DNA from: JBBQUN01 sp038212405
Lineage (GTDB): Bacteria > Actinomycetota > Acidimicrobiia > Acidimicrobiales > SZUA-35
Assembly (NCBI GenBank): GCA_038212405.1
Contig: JBBQUN010000086.1
Span: 1 to 16,341 of the forward strand
Reading direction: 5' to 3'
DNA length: 16,341 nucleotides
In this document: positions 1 to 7,374 of the stretch, in pieces
Position numbering within the stretch: the first letter of the stretch is position 1
Layout: every line of letters starts with the position of its first letter
Position numbers and translations under genes: made by a program
The notes under the pieces: generated by a model
Told to the model about the DNA's origin: nothing
Database searches by the model: none
What the model saw: the letters and a program-made list of their open reading frames with translations, nothing else

Positions 1-2
1 GC

Positions 3-1220
3 TCGTACGACCCCTTTGGAACATCACGCTTTCCCTGGACCGTGATCTTCGCCATTTCGTTCTTGGTGAGTTCCTACGGGGTGGGCCTACCGGATCTGCC
101 GCGAACCAGGTCGAGCGCGCTGGGGATGACCGTTGTTGCCGTCGTTGCCGGGCTCACGGTGGTATCGATGCTTCAGCTGGCTGTGGGTGCGCCGTTGCTA
201 CCCCGTGCAGTGATCGCCGGCTCGGTGCTGACATTGATTCCCTGGTCGGTGATGGCGTGGAACCTGCAGGCCGATGTCTCGGCTGGCCGCTTCGCACGTG
301 TCTTCGTCGTCGGGTCCAACGAAGATCGGGCCGGTCTCGAGGCAGAGCTCGTCAGCAACCCGGATGCTGCAGCAATGGTTGTCGGCCATGTCACGGTCGA
401 GGAGATGCTGGAAGACGGCGAGGCACTGTCGGGCGTCGTCGACGAGACTCGAGCGGAGGTGCTCGTTCTCAGCATCGCGGCGCAGGGCAACAGTGCCGTT
501 GTCTCGCAAGCGGCAGAGTTGCATCAGCGGGGAGTCCGGATTCGGACGGCATCGTTGTTCTCGGAGGAGTATCTCGGCAAGATCCCGGTTGCTGATCTCG
601 AGCGGGTCTCGTTGCTCTTCGACATCGGCGAGGTACATCGGGCTCGCTACATGCGGACAAAGCGAATCGTGGACCTCGTCATCGGTTTGGCAGGACTCCC
701 CGTTCTCGCCACCTTGGTGCCGCTGATCGCGGCCGCAAACCTTCTCACCGACCGCGGGCCGCTGTTCTATCGCCAGGAGCGGGTCGGGAAGTCGGGAGAT
801 CCGTTCATGATGATCAAGTTCCGCTCGATGAAGGTCAGCGACGGGCCGTCGGTCTGGACTTCGGCTGGCGACGATCGCATCACGTTGGCCGGGCGTTTCC
901 TGCGTCCCTCGCACCTCGACGAACTTCCCCAGGTCTGGAACATTCTCCGAGGTGACCTTTCGATCGTCGGACCACGGCCGGAGCAGACCGCTTACGTCGA
1001 TGAGCTTCGTGCGAAGATCCCGTACTACGACGTCCGACACCTGGTTCGTCCGGGACTCACCGGTTGGGCGCAGGTCAAGTATGGGTATGGATCTGATGCC
1101 GACGACGCTCGAGAGAAGCTCCAGTACGACCTGTACTATCTTCGGCGCCAAAGCGTTGCCGTCGATCTGTCGATCGTCGTCCGCACGATTCGGGCGGTCG
1201 TGAGGGGGAACGGACGATGA
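3..1220 (+). CDS. Polyprenyl-phosphate sugar-1-phosphate transferase (WcaJ/WbaP-like), 5' truncated by window edge
   Basis: This enzyme would transfer a sugar-1-phosphate from a nucleotide sugar to undecaprenyl phosphate at the membrane, the first step of polysaccharide repeat-unit assembly. The frame is open to the window edge, so the true start is upstream; a GTG at 42 is only the first internal candidate. Counting from that GTG, hydrophobic segments lie near residues 1-12, 28-48 and 55-73. A Rossmann-like CoA-binding-type domain follows (about 85-200, beginning RVFVVGS). The bacterial sugar-transferase domain (about 205-390) starts with a hydrophobic re-entrant segment. It carries the family motifs FYRQERVG, MMIKFRSM, LDELPQVWN with the catalytic Asp-Glu pair at 293-294, VGPRP, and RPGLTGWAQV. 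Its stop overlaps the next start as ATGA, which suggests translational coupling. The family assignment is firm; the sugar transferred cannot be read. Confidence 0.93.
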   Translation, partial: SYDPFGTSRFPWTVIFAISFLVSSYGVGLPDLPRTRSSALGMTVVAVVAGLTVVSMLQLAVGAPLLPRAVIAGSVLTLIPWSVMAWNLQADVSAGRFARVFVVGSNEDRAGLEAELVSNPDAAAMVVGHVTVEEMLEDGEALSGVVDETRAEVLVLSIAAQGNSAVVSQAAELHQRGVRIRTASLFSEEYLGKIPVADLERVSLLFDIGEVHRARYMRTKRIVDLVIGLAGLPVLATLVPLIAAANLLTDRGPLFYRQERVGKSGDPFMMIKFRSMKVSDGPSVWTSAGDDRITLAGRFLRPSHLDELPQVWNILRGDLSIVGPRPEQTAYVDELRAKIPYYDVRHLVRPGLTGWAQVKYGYGSDADDAREKLQYDLYYLRRQSVAVDLSIVVRTIRAVVRGNGR

Positions 1221-2230
1221 GCAAGCAGCCGACGGTGACGGTCGTGATTCCGGCCAAGAACGAAGCGAGGTCCATCGGTGATGCCCTTCGGGCTGTGTCG
1301 GACCAGTCGTATCCGTCGTCGTCGATCGAAGTCGTCGTCGTGGTCGGGGGAGCAACCGATGACACGGTGGATGTCGCATCGAAGGAGTTGGCCGACGGAT
1401 CGTTCGCCCGGTGGAGCGTCATCGAGAACACGACCGGAACAACGCCTTCGAACCTGAACCAAGGTCTCGACTGGGCCGAGGGTGATGTCATCGTGCGAGT
1501 CGACGCTCGTTCGCTGATCCCACGTCACTATGTCGCGACGTGTGTCGAGGCACTCGAAGACTCGTCCCGAGCCGTGATCGGGGGATCCCAGGTCGCAACC
1601 GCACGGTCTGATCATTGGCGAGACCGCTCGATCGCTCGTGCACTCAACCATCGTCATGCGATGGGCGGGTCTCGCTATCGACGAGTCGGCGCCTCGAGCG
1701 GCCCCACCGACACCGTCTATCTCGGAGTCTTCCGCCGTGCGCAACTCGTCGAAGCCGGTGGATGGAACGAGAGCTTCACCACGAATCAGGACTTCGAACT
1801 GAACCGCCGAATGGCAACTCGTGGATCGGTCTGGTTCCAGGCCGACCTCCCCGTGTCCTACATCCCGAGATCCACACGACGCGAGATCGCCCAGCAGTAC
1901 CACCGTTTCGGCCGATGGAAGGCTCGCTACTGGCGGACGACCACAGATCGCCCTCGACCGCGCCAGATCGTGTTGGTTGCTGGCCCGACGCTGTGTCTGG
2001 TCTCCGGACTCGGTGTCTTGAGCCTTGCAAGCGGTTGGGTGCTGGCAGCGACGCCGGTTGTCGGGGTCGCCACGTGTTTGGCCGTCGACGCCTGTGGTGG
2101 ACACGGGGCCGACGACGGGCTGGGCGTCCGTGTGGCCGCCGGAGCGACCAACGTGCTGATCGGCCTCTCCTGGTGGAGCGGTGTGGTGCGGGGCGTGTCG
2201 TCGCCGGTCAGCTCTTGCAGCGCCCGCTGA
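1217..2230 (+). CDS. Family 2 glycosyltransferase, ExoA-like, membrane-associated
   Basis: A 337-residue GT-A glycosyltransferase that probably adds a sugar to the lipid-linked repeat unit on the cytoplasmic face. The N-terminal domain starts with VTVVIPAKNE (residues 7-16). A nucleotide-sugar/metal site VRVDAR lies at 93-98, in the place of the ExoA-type VDAH. An acidic catalytic motif NQDFELNRR lies at 190-198, and QYHRFGRWKAR at 227-237 resembles the (Q)xxRW acceptor motif. Two or three hydrophobic segments (about 250-290 and 305-325) form a C-terminal membrane anchor. The start overlaps the preceding stop by 4 bp, so the pair is likely one operon. The last 23 bp overlap the tail of the convergent methyltransferase gene. 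The donor and acceptor are unknown. Confidence 0.88.
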   Translation: MSKQPTVTVVIPAKNEARSIGDALRAVSDQSYPSSSIEVVVVVGGATDDTVDVASKELADGSFARWSVIENTTGTTPSNLNQGLDWAEGDVIVRVDARSLIPRHYVATCVEALEDSSRAVIGGSQVATARSDHWRDRSIARALNHRHAMGGSRYRRVGASSGPTDTVYLGVFRRAQLVEAGGWNESFTTNQDFELNRRMATRGSVWFQADLPVSYIPRSTRREIAQQYHRFGRWKARYWRTTTDRPRPRQIVLVAGPTLCLVSGLGVLSLASGWVLAATPVVGVATCLAVDACGGHGADDGLGVRVAAGATNVLIGLSWWSGVVRGVSSPVSSCSAR

Positions 2231-2855
2231 CCAGGTACTGCACGACGCCAAAGGGGCCGAGCGAACGAGCGACCAGACGGGCCAGAGGCCCTCTGCCCTC
2301 AGCCACGAGCCGGGTGCCTTCGACAGTCACCTCCAGGCCGGCGTCGGCCAGCAACTCGATTGCTGTCGATCGGGTGAACCATCGGACGTGCGTACGGTCG
2401 AGGATGCCAGATTCGGCATAGTCGAACCGGCCACGCAGCACGATTGGCACCCAGAACGCGTAGCAGCGGGCATTTGGGATCGACACGATGAACTGCCCTG
2501 AACGCCGCAGGACTCCCGAGAGGTTCTTCACCACGTGCCACGGGTCGATCAGGTGTTCCAGCACGTCGCCGATCAGCACCACATCGAAGGTCCCGAGCGT
2601 GGCAGGATCGAACTCCTCGAGGTCGACCTCATGAACTTCTGTCAGCACCTTGCGGGCTGCGGCAGCTGACGTCGGCTCGAACTCGATGCCGACGACCTCG
2701 CTGGCGATGCCAGACTCGAGCAGGGCAGCGCCCGTGGCACCCGTACCACACCCGATCTCCAGTATCCGAAGTCCGACACCTTCCACGATCTCGATGAGGT
2801 CGTGGCGCACCGCTTCGAAGTAGCGGCGAGGAGCGAGGTCGTTGATCGTGGTCAT
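2208..2855 (-). CDS. Class I SAM-dependent methyltransferase of the polysaccharide locus
   Basis: A 215-residue methyltransferase. Motif I EIGCGTG lies at residues 33-39, an acidic motif II region at about 55-60 (VGIEFE), and DVVLIGDVLEHLIDP at 91-105. ILDRTHVRWFT at 151-161 recurs in methyltransferases of lipopolysaccharide and capsule gene clusters. It probably methylates a sugar or a lipid-linked intermediate, but the substrate cannot be read from sequence. The ATG at 2855 overlaps the flippase stop as ATGA, making this the last gene of a four-gene minus-strand operon. A longer open frame continues upstream to 4157, but that part is antiphase to the flippase and is not coding. The stop lies inside the convergent glycosyltransferase gene. 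Confidence 0.88.
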   Translation of the reverse strand: MTTINDLAPRRYFEAVRHDLIEIVEGVGLRILEIGCGTGATGAALLESGIASEVVGIEFEPTSAAAARKVLTEVHEVDLEEFDPATLGTFDVVLIGDVLEHLIDPWHVVKNLSGVLRRSGQFIVSIPNARCYAFWVPIVLRGRFDYAESGILDRTHVRWFTRSTAIELLADAGLEVTVEGTRLVAEGRGPLARLVARSLGPFGVVQYLVSGRCKS

Positions 2856-4213
2856 GTGGCTGCCTTGTTCTGGAACCGGTCGTGCGTGGAGGGGAGCTCG
2901 GGGTCCCTGTAATTTGCGAGTGCATCGGATCGAAAACCCTCGTGTCGAACGAGTTGTCGCCATGCCGACCCATGGAGGACCGTCACGGCGAAGGCCGAGC
3001 AGAACGCAATCGGCACTTCGGAGCCGGTGATGAAGGCGGCCGAACTCTCGGTCACCAACGCGAGGACCGCACTCGTGACCGCAAGGCGGCCCATGATCGC
3101 ATACCGGCCGACGGCGATCAGTGCCACACCTGCCGGGCCGATGATCAACCCACTGAGTATGCCGAGCCCGAGGATCATGCAGAGAACACGAACCCCGCGG
3201 TAGGCCTCGCCTCCGACGGCCACCGCCAGCGGCTCGGCCGCGAGGGCGACGACGACGAGGCCCAGCCCGCCGGCCACACTCCCCATCCTCGCGAGTTTCG
3301 AAGACATCTGCTGAGCATCGTCTGAGGCGCCACGTCCCAGAAGGTCGGCAAGGTAGGGTTGGATGGCCACGTGGGATGCGGTGAGCAGGATCCCGACGAG
3401 TCCTGTTGCGCTGACGGCGAGGGAGTAGCGGGCAGCAGCCTCGGCCCCCACGAATCCTCCGACCAGCCAGATGTCGGCCGATCCGATGATCGTCGCCGAA
3501 AGCGTGGCGGCAGTCATCGCGGTGTGGCCGCGCCACTGTTCGCGAACTCTTCCGATGGGTCTGCCGGCAGTGAGGCGGTAGTGCTGCCGAGCGACCACGG
3601 CGCCGGCGATGCCAGACGTCGACGAAGCCGCAGCTGCGCATGCGAGCAGCAACGTTCGATCGAAGTCCTTTCCTCCCAACGCTGCGGCGAGGAGAAACCC
3701 ACCGAACGCGAGTGCCCGCCCGGCGTTGCCGGTGATCGACGCGTGTGCTGCTCGAAATTGGGCTCGAATCGCCTCGGCCGCGGTCAACCGAAAGATGTCG
3801 GATCCGACGAGAGTTCCGAAGAACACCATGTCTGTCGTGGACAATGCCGTGGATTGTGCGAGGTTCAGGACGAGGTCGACCGGCGCCGCGACCAGCACGA
3901 CGAGTCCCAACAATGCGGCGGTCAAGGAGAGCGCCAGCAGATCTTGTCCACAACGGAAACCGTCGTCGCCGCTCGAACGCCGAACCTCGCTCGCGACCAT
4001 CTTGTCGGCACCGAGACGGAGGCCGTTCGAGATCAGAAGCCCGATGGCCACCAACACGCCGAAATCGCCATAGGTGGCGGGTTCGGCATTGGACACCACG
4101 AGACCCGCGGTGAGCGTCGCTGCGACTGCGGCAGTGAGTGAACCTGCGCTGGTCCACGTCAGCATCTGTCTCGGCGAAGCTCGAAGGCGTCCGGGAGTGA
4201 TCTGCATCGTCAT
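2852..4213 (-). CDS. Wzx-like polysaccharide flippase (MATE/MOP superfamily)
   Basis: A 453-residue very hydrophobic protein with roughly twelve predicted membrane segments. Examples are residues 21-41, 50-68, 92-114, 168-180, 188-208, 262-284, 312-334, 343-366, 372-392 and 398-415. Features that fit the polysaccharide-transport branch are the early TYGDFGVLVAIG stretch, a central cytoplasmic loop near 210-232, and a second half with RYSLAVSATGLVGIL and QPYLADLL. It would flip the undecaprenyl-linked repeat unit to the outer face of the membrane. The start at 4213 overlaps the upstream glycosyltransferase stop (ATGA); a second in-frame ATG lies two codons later at 4207. The stop overlaps the downstream methyltransferase start. 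The superfamily is clear from fold and context; the substrate is not known. Confidence 0.85.
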   Translation of the reverse strand: MTMQITPGRLRASPRQMLTWTSAGSLTAAVAATLTAGLVVSNAEPATYGDFGVLVAIGLLISNGLRLGADKMVASEVRRSSGDDGFRCGQDLLALSLTAALLGLVVLVAAPVDLVLNLAQSTALSTTDMVFFGTLVGSDIFRLTAAEAIRAQFRAAHASITGNAGRALAFGGFLLAAALGGKDFDRTLLLACAAAASSTSGIAGAVVARQHYRLTAGRPIGRVREQWRGHTAMTAATLSATIIGSADIWLVGGFVGAEAAARYSLAVSATGLVGILLTASHVAIQPYLADLLGRGASDDAQQMSSKLARMGSVAGGLGLVVVALAAEPLAVAVGGEAYRGVRVLCMILGLGILSGLIIGPAGVALIAVGRYAIMGRLAVTSAVLALVTESSAAFITGSEVPIAFCSAFAVTVLHGSAWRQLVRHEGFRSDALANYRDPELPSTHDRFQNKAAT

Positions 4214-5118
4214 CGATCAGACCGCAGCATGACGAGGAGGTCGTGCGGGACCCGCCGAGAGCGAAGTCCGATCAGCCCACGGCCGAACTCCTCGACCATC
4301 GTGTGGTCTCGTTGAAATTTCGACGAGCGAATCACCTCGACCACTCGGGCCACGACGAGCTTGGACACCCAGCCGGGATGGCGCAGCCCGTGTCGGCGGA
4401 CCATCCGGCGAGTTCCGTCTGCTTTCAGGAAGTAGCGCCACGGTGCATGGAGCTCAGGTTGTCCGATCCCGCTCGCCGGGGGACGGTCACCGACTTGGTG
4501 CTCGACCTCGATGTCGGGCTGGATCTGGACCTCGAATCCGTGGTCTTGCAGTCTCAAGGCGGTGTCGAAGTCGAGTAGGTCAAGCGGAAAGAGTTCGCTG
4601 AAGCCGCCGATCGACTGGCACGCTTTTCGGGAATAGATCGATCCCGAGCCGATCGGGGTGTGGATCACGCGACGTAGGTGCCGATCGGAATAGCCCGGTC
4701 GCCCCGTCGACACCTGTCGGTACGTCGGACAGATCAGACCGATGTCGGCAACACGGTTCTCCGGTGAGTCCCGGGCCGGGAGGCGCGAGAGCAGAGTGGC
4801 CAGAGCATCCGAGGTCAACCCGGAGTCTTGGTCCAAGTAGAGGATCCAGTCGGCAATGCTCGATTCGAGCATGTTGTTCAGATGCGTCGGGAGACCGTGA
4901 TTCGATTCGCCTCCGGTCATAGCACAGCAGTGGCGATCGCAGATCTCCCGAATCGAGCAAAGACTGGAACTCCCGTTGTCGGCCACGGTCGTAGGCAACC
5001 CCCGACCCCTCAGCACCCCGATGAGCCTCTCGAGGTGAACGAGATCAGGTTCGAAGGTCACGATCAACGCGTCGGCACGTGATCGGCACTCGTTGGATCG
5101 AAGTCGGTCCGACATCAT
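4210..5118 (-). CDS. Family 2 glycosyltransferase, RfbF/rhamnosyltransferase-like
   Basis: A 302-residue glycosyltransferase. Residues 16-50 form the nucleotide-binding start (ALIVTFEPD then ADNGS). The metal/nucleotide motif WILYLDQDS at 91-99 is typical of the RfbF-like branch of family 2, which contains dTDP-rhamnose transferases. PIGSGSIYSRKA (155-166) and FPLDLLDFDTALRLQ (177-191) fit the acceptor-side motifs, with LDFD in the usual acidic position. The start is ATGATG at 5118/5115. The first ATG overlaps the previous stop as ATGA, and the second overlaps it by one base; I chose 5118. An open frame extends upstream to 5865, but it is antiphase to the neighbouring gene. Odd point: a cysteine-rich loop at residues 54-65 (C-X5-C-X3-CC) right after the DNGS strand. 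Rhamnose as donor is an inference from the LDQDS motif only. Confidence 0.85.
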   Translation of the reverse strand: MMSDRLRSNECRSRADALIVTFEPDLVHLERLIGVLRGRGLPTTVADNGSSSLCSIREICDRHCCAMTGGESNHGLPTHLNNMLESSIADWILYLDQDSGLTSDALATLLSRLPARDSPENRVADIGLICPTYRQVSTGRPGYSDRHLRRVIHTPIGSGSIYSRKACQSIGGFSELFPLDLLDFDTALRLQDHGFEVQIQPDIEVEHQVGDRPPASGIGQPELHAPWRYFLKADGTRRMVRRHGLRHPGWVSKLVVARVVEVIRSSKFQRDHTMVEEFGRGLIGLRSRRVPHDLLVMLRSDR

Positions 5119-6077
5119 GTCGATTCGATTGCGTCGGCGGGCCTGCCCATCAGGCCGTCGTCGAATGCCGCACGCAATCGGAGCCCGGTTCCGATCGGAT
5201 CTGTGCCGGTGCTCCATGCATCGTGGACGAGGTCGACCACGGTCGAGGAGTGAGCTCCTCCGACGAGTCGTGACAGCCCAGCCGAGTGGACCGTGCGGTA
5301 GAGCCGCCACGCTGATCCATGGTGGAGTTGGACGAAGAGCTGGATGCCCGCCCACCGAAGAACATCTCGATCGATCCGCTGCGTCGGACTGCCCTGACCC
5401 TGGCGGTGAGCGACCTCGATCGAATCGACGAAACCGACCGACGCGCCCGAGGTCTCCAGGCGGCGCCAGAAGTCGAGGTCTTCGCCATACAGCACGAATC
5501 GATCGTCGAACCCGCGCACACGTCGCCATGACTCGAGCCGAACCGCCAACAAGGCACCGGATCCAAATCGTGGGCCGGTGACGAGACGGCGGCGTTTGCG
5601 ATCGGGCGGGGGAGTGACCGCAGTCGTGTCGGGCGCAAGAACCTGCGAGGGCGAATACCTGCGAACGGCCTGGGCGGTGAAGAGAACTTCGCGGGGAACG
5701 TGCGGGAACCGGTAGCCCCGTCGGATCACTCCTCGGTCGGTGCGAAGTGTCGGGGCGCCGGCGTCGAGTGCAGCACGCTCGCAGGCATCGACGAGGACCT
5801 GGAGCACCCCACCTTCGTGTGTGGTGCTCGTCAACACCGTGTCGGGGTTCACGAGACAGACCCACGACTCGTCAGTGAGCGTGTCGACCGCGGCATTGCA
5901 TCCGAGTCCGAAACCGAGGTTTCGGCCCGGACGGACGATGTCTCCTGGCCCGGTGTACTCACCGCTGTTGTCGGTGACGACAACGCGGTGATGCTCGGCG
6001 ATTGCCTCTTCAGCTCGTTGTGCGACGAGATCGGCACAGCGGAAGTTGACCAGTACGACGGCCGCGGGCGATGACAT
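5115..6077 (-). CDS. Family 2 glycosyltransferase, WbbL-like
   Basis: A 320-residue soluble-type GT-A enzyme and the first gene of the minus-strand polysaccharide operon. It opens with AAVVLVNFRCAD (residues 5-16), followed by VVVTDNS (32-38) and GRNLGFGLGCNAAV (51-64), a signature of WbbL-like rhamnosyltransferases and relatives. The Asp motif VNPDT is at 76-80, and the catalytic acidic motif FDDRFVLYGEDLDFWRR is at 190-206, with His224 behind it. The ATG at 6077 has a GGAGGG only two bases upstream, closer than usual, so initiation may not be optimal. I found no better in-frame start. The three downstream genes all overlap by ATGA-type junctions, suggesting one transcript. The sugar transferred is unknown. 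Confidence 0.88.
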   Translation of the reverse strand: MSSPAAVVLVNFRCADLVAQRAEEAIAEHHRVVVTDNSGEYTGPGDIVRPGRNLGFGLGCNAAVDTLTDESWVCLVNPDTVLTSTTHEGGVLQVLVDACERAALDAGAPTLRTDRGVIRRGYRFPHVPREVLFTAQAVRRYSPSQVLAPDTTAVTPPPDRKRRRLVTGPRFGSGALLAVRLESWRRVRGFDDRFVLYGEDLDFWRRLETSGASVGFVDSIEVAHRQGQGSPTQRIDRDVLRWAGIQLFVQLHHGSAWRLYRTVHSAGLSRLVGGAHSSTVVDLVHDAWSTGTDPIGTGLRLRAAFDDGLMGRPADAIEST

Positions 6078-6204
6078 GCCCTCCGATCGGCCGCTTTCAC
6101 CGGAACTTGAGATTTCACTGAGGCATACGGCCCAGAGCGACGGCGAACGCAGTGATCTCGGGACGTTCTCGCCAGATCATGCCAGAGTCGGCACGCACCA
6201 CAGA

Positions 6205-7332
6205 TCAGGTAATGGCGAGCATTCGCTCCAGCGCGACCTTTGACCATTCGGTGGTCTCGGGGTCGACCGAGATCTGATTGATCACCACGCCATCGACCAG
6301 TTCCTCCAGCACCCAAGCCAGATGGGGGAGGTCGATGCGCGACATCGTGGAGCACGGACAGATGAGCGGGTCTAGATTGATGATCGTCTTGTCGGGGTGC
6401 TCTTGGGCCAGGCGCGAGACCAGGTGGACCTCGGTGCCGATCCCGATGGCGGTGCCGGCGGGAAGCTCTGCGACTTTCCGCAGGATGTAGCCGGTGCTGC
6501 CGGTGAAGTCGGCCTTTTCGCACGCCTCGTAGGGGGCTTCGGGGTGGATGATGACCACACCGTCGGGATGCTTGGCTCGGAAGTCGGCAACCTGCTCGGG
6601 GCTGAACCGCTGGTGAATGGTGCAGTGCCCCTTCCACAGCAGCAGTGTTGCCTCTTTGCAGTCAGCCTCGGTGAGGCCACCACGATCGGCCCGGGGGTTC
6701 CACAACCGCATGTCGGTGTGGTCGAAGCCCATGGCAAGGCCGGTGTTCCGACCGAGATGCTGATCGGGGAAGAACAGGACCTTGTCGCCCTGTCCGCCTT
6801 GGCGAACGCCGTGCTCATCGGGCGTGCCAAGTGCCCATTCCAACACCGCCTGCGCGTTCGACGACGTGCAGACTGCGCCGCCGTGTTTGCCGACGAAGCT
6901 CTTGATCGCGGCTGACGAGTTCATGTAGGTGATCGGGACCACTCGTGAGATGTCGATCGTTTCGCCCAGGACCTCCCACGCTTCTTCGACCTGATCGAGG
7001 TTGGCCATGTCGGCCATCGAACATCCGGCGTTGAGGTCGGGCAGGATCACGGCCTGGGCGTCGGTCGTCAAGATGTCGGCGGACTCGGCCATGAAATGCA
7101 CGCCGCAGAACACGATGTAGTCGGCTTCTGGCCGCTCTTGCGCGAGCACGGAAAGCTTGAACGAATCACCACGGGCGTCGGCAAAGTCGATGACTTCGTC
7201 GCGCTGATAGTGGTGTCCGAGGATGAACAGGCGATCACCGAGTTCGGCTTTCGCCGCCGTGATCCACTGAGCGAGCTCAGCGTCAGAAGCTTTCGAATAA
7301 CGGTCGGGCAGTGGACGCTGAAGTCGGAGCAC
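6205..7332 (-). CDS. nadA: Quinolinate synthase
   Basis: NadA condenses iminoaspartate with dihydroxyacetone phosphate to quinolinate in de novo NAD synthesis, using a [4Fe-4S] cluster. This 375-residue protein is of the longer Bacillus-type form. The three cluster cysteines are visible as C104 (NAGCSMADM), C237 (KGHCTIHQRF) and C327 (CPCSTMSRID, with C325 adjacent). Substrate motifs ILGHHYQRDEV (37-47), GDSFKLS (55-61), FCGVHFMAESA (75-85), TYMNSS (135-140) and FPDQHLGRNT (188-197) are intact. The GTG start at 7332 is chosen because a TATACT box ends six bases before it, giving a likely leaderless transcript; no Shine-Dalgarno is present. NadB and NadC, often adjacent, are not in this window. 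The gene follows the zinc-ribbon protein gene by 42 bp on the same strand. Confidence 0.97.
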   Translation of the reverse strand: MLRLQRPLPDRYSKASDAELAQWITAAKAELGDRLFILGHHYQRDEVIDFADARGDSFKLSVLAQERPEADYIVFCGVHFMAESADILTTDAQAVILPDLNAGCSMADMANLDQVEEAWEVLGETIDISRVVPITYMNSSAAIKSFVGKHGGAVCTSSNAQAVLEWALGTPDEHGVRQGGQGDKVLFFPDQHLGRNTGLAMGFDHTDMRLWNPRADRGGLTEADCKEATLLLWKGHCTIHQRFSPEQVADFRAKHPDGVVIIHPEAPYEACEKADFTGSTGYILRKVAELPAGTAIGIGTEVHLVSRLAQEHPDKTIINLDPLICPCSTMSRIDLPHLAWVLEELVDGVVINQISVDPETTEWSKVALERMLAIT

Positions 7333-7338
7333 CCGCTC

Positions 7339-7344
7339 AGTATA
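7339..7344 (-). promoter_or_regulatory. -10 element for leaderless nadA transcript
   Basis: On the minus strand TATACT is followed by GAGCGG and then the nadA GTG. A start of transcription 7 nt after the hexamer would fall on the G of the start codon. No -35 box is obvious. The word CTGAGCGGGTG also occurs at the start of the methyltransferase gene at 10660. Confidence 0.65.
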
Positions 7345-7374
7345 GGGAGCTGGCGTCGTTGGGACCGGCAGCGT

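Noticed and set aside
198..1379. Long minus-strand open frames (393 and 371 codons, 198-2251) antisense to the sugar transferase and the ExoA-like gene.
   Set aside because: Low-complexity Arg/Ser/Pro composition and full overlap with clear genes; shadows of GC-rich coding DNA.
2208..4157. A 649-codon open frame that would fuse the methyltransferase to an upstream domain.
   Set aside because: The upstream 434 codons are an out-of-phase reading of the flippase gene, rich in Arg and with no domain pattern. The methyltransferase starts at the ATGA junction at 2855.
4210..5865. A 551-codon frame extending the RfbF-like glycosyltransferase upstream.
   Set aside because: The first 249 codons are antiphase to the WbbL-like gene and Arg/Pro/Ser-rich. 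Family homology begins near the ATG at 5118.
6078..6204. A possible terminator for nadA in the 127-bp gap before the glycosyltransferase operon.
   Set aside because: Only a 4-bp and a 5-bp stem with large loops can be drawn (minus strand), and there is no T-run. No clear promoter is seen either.
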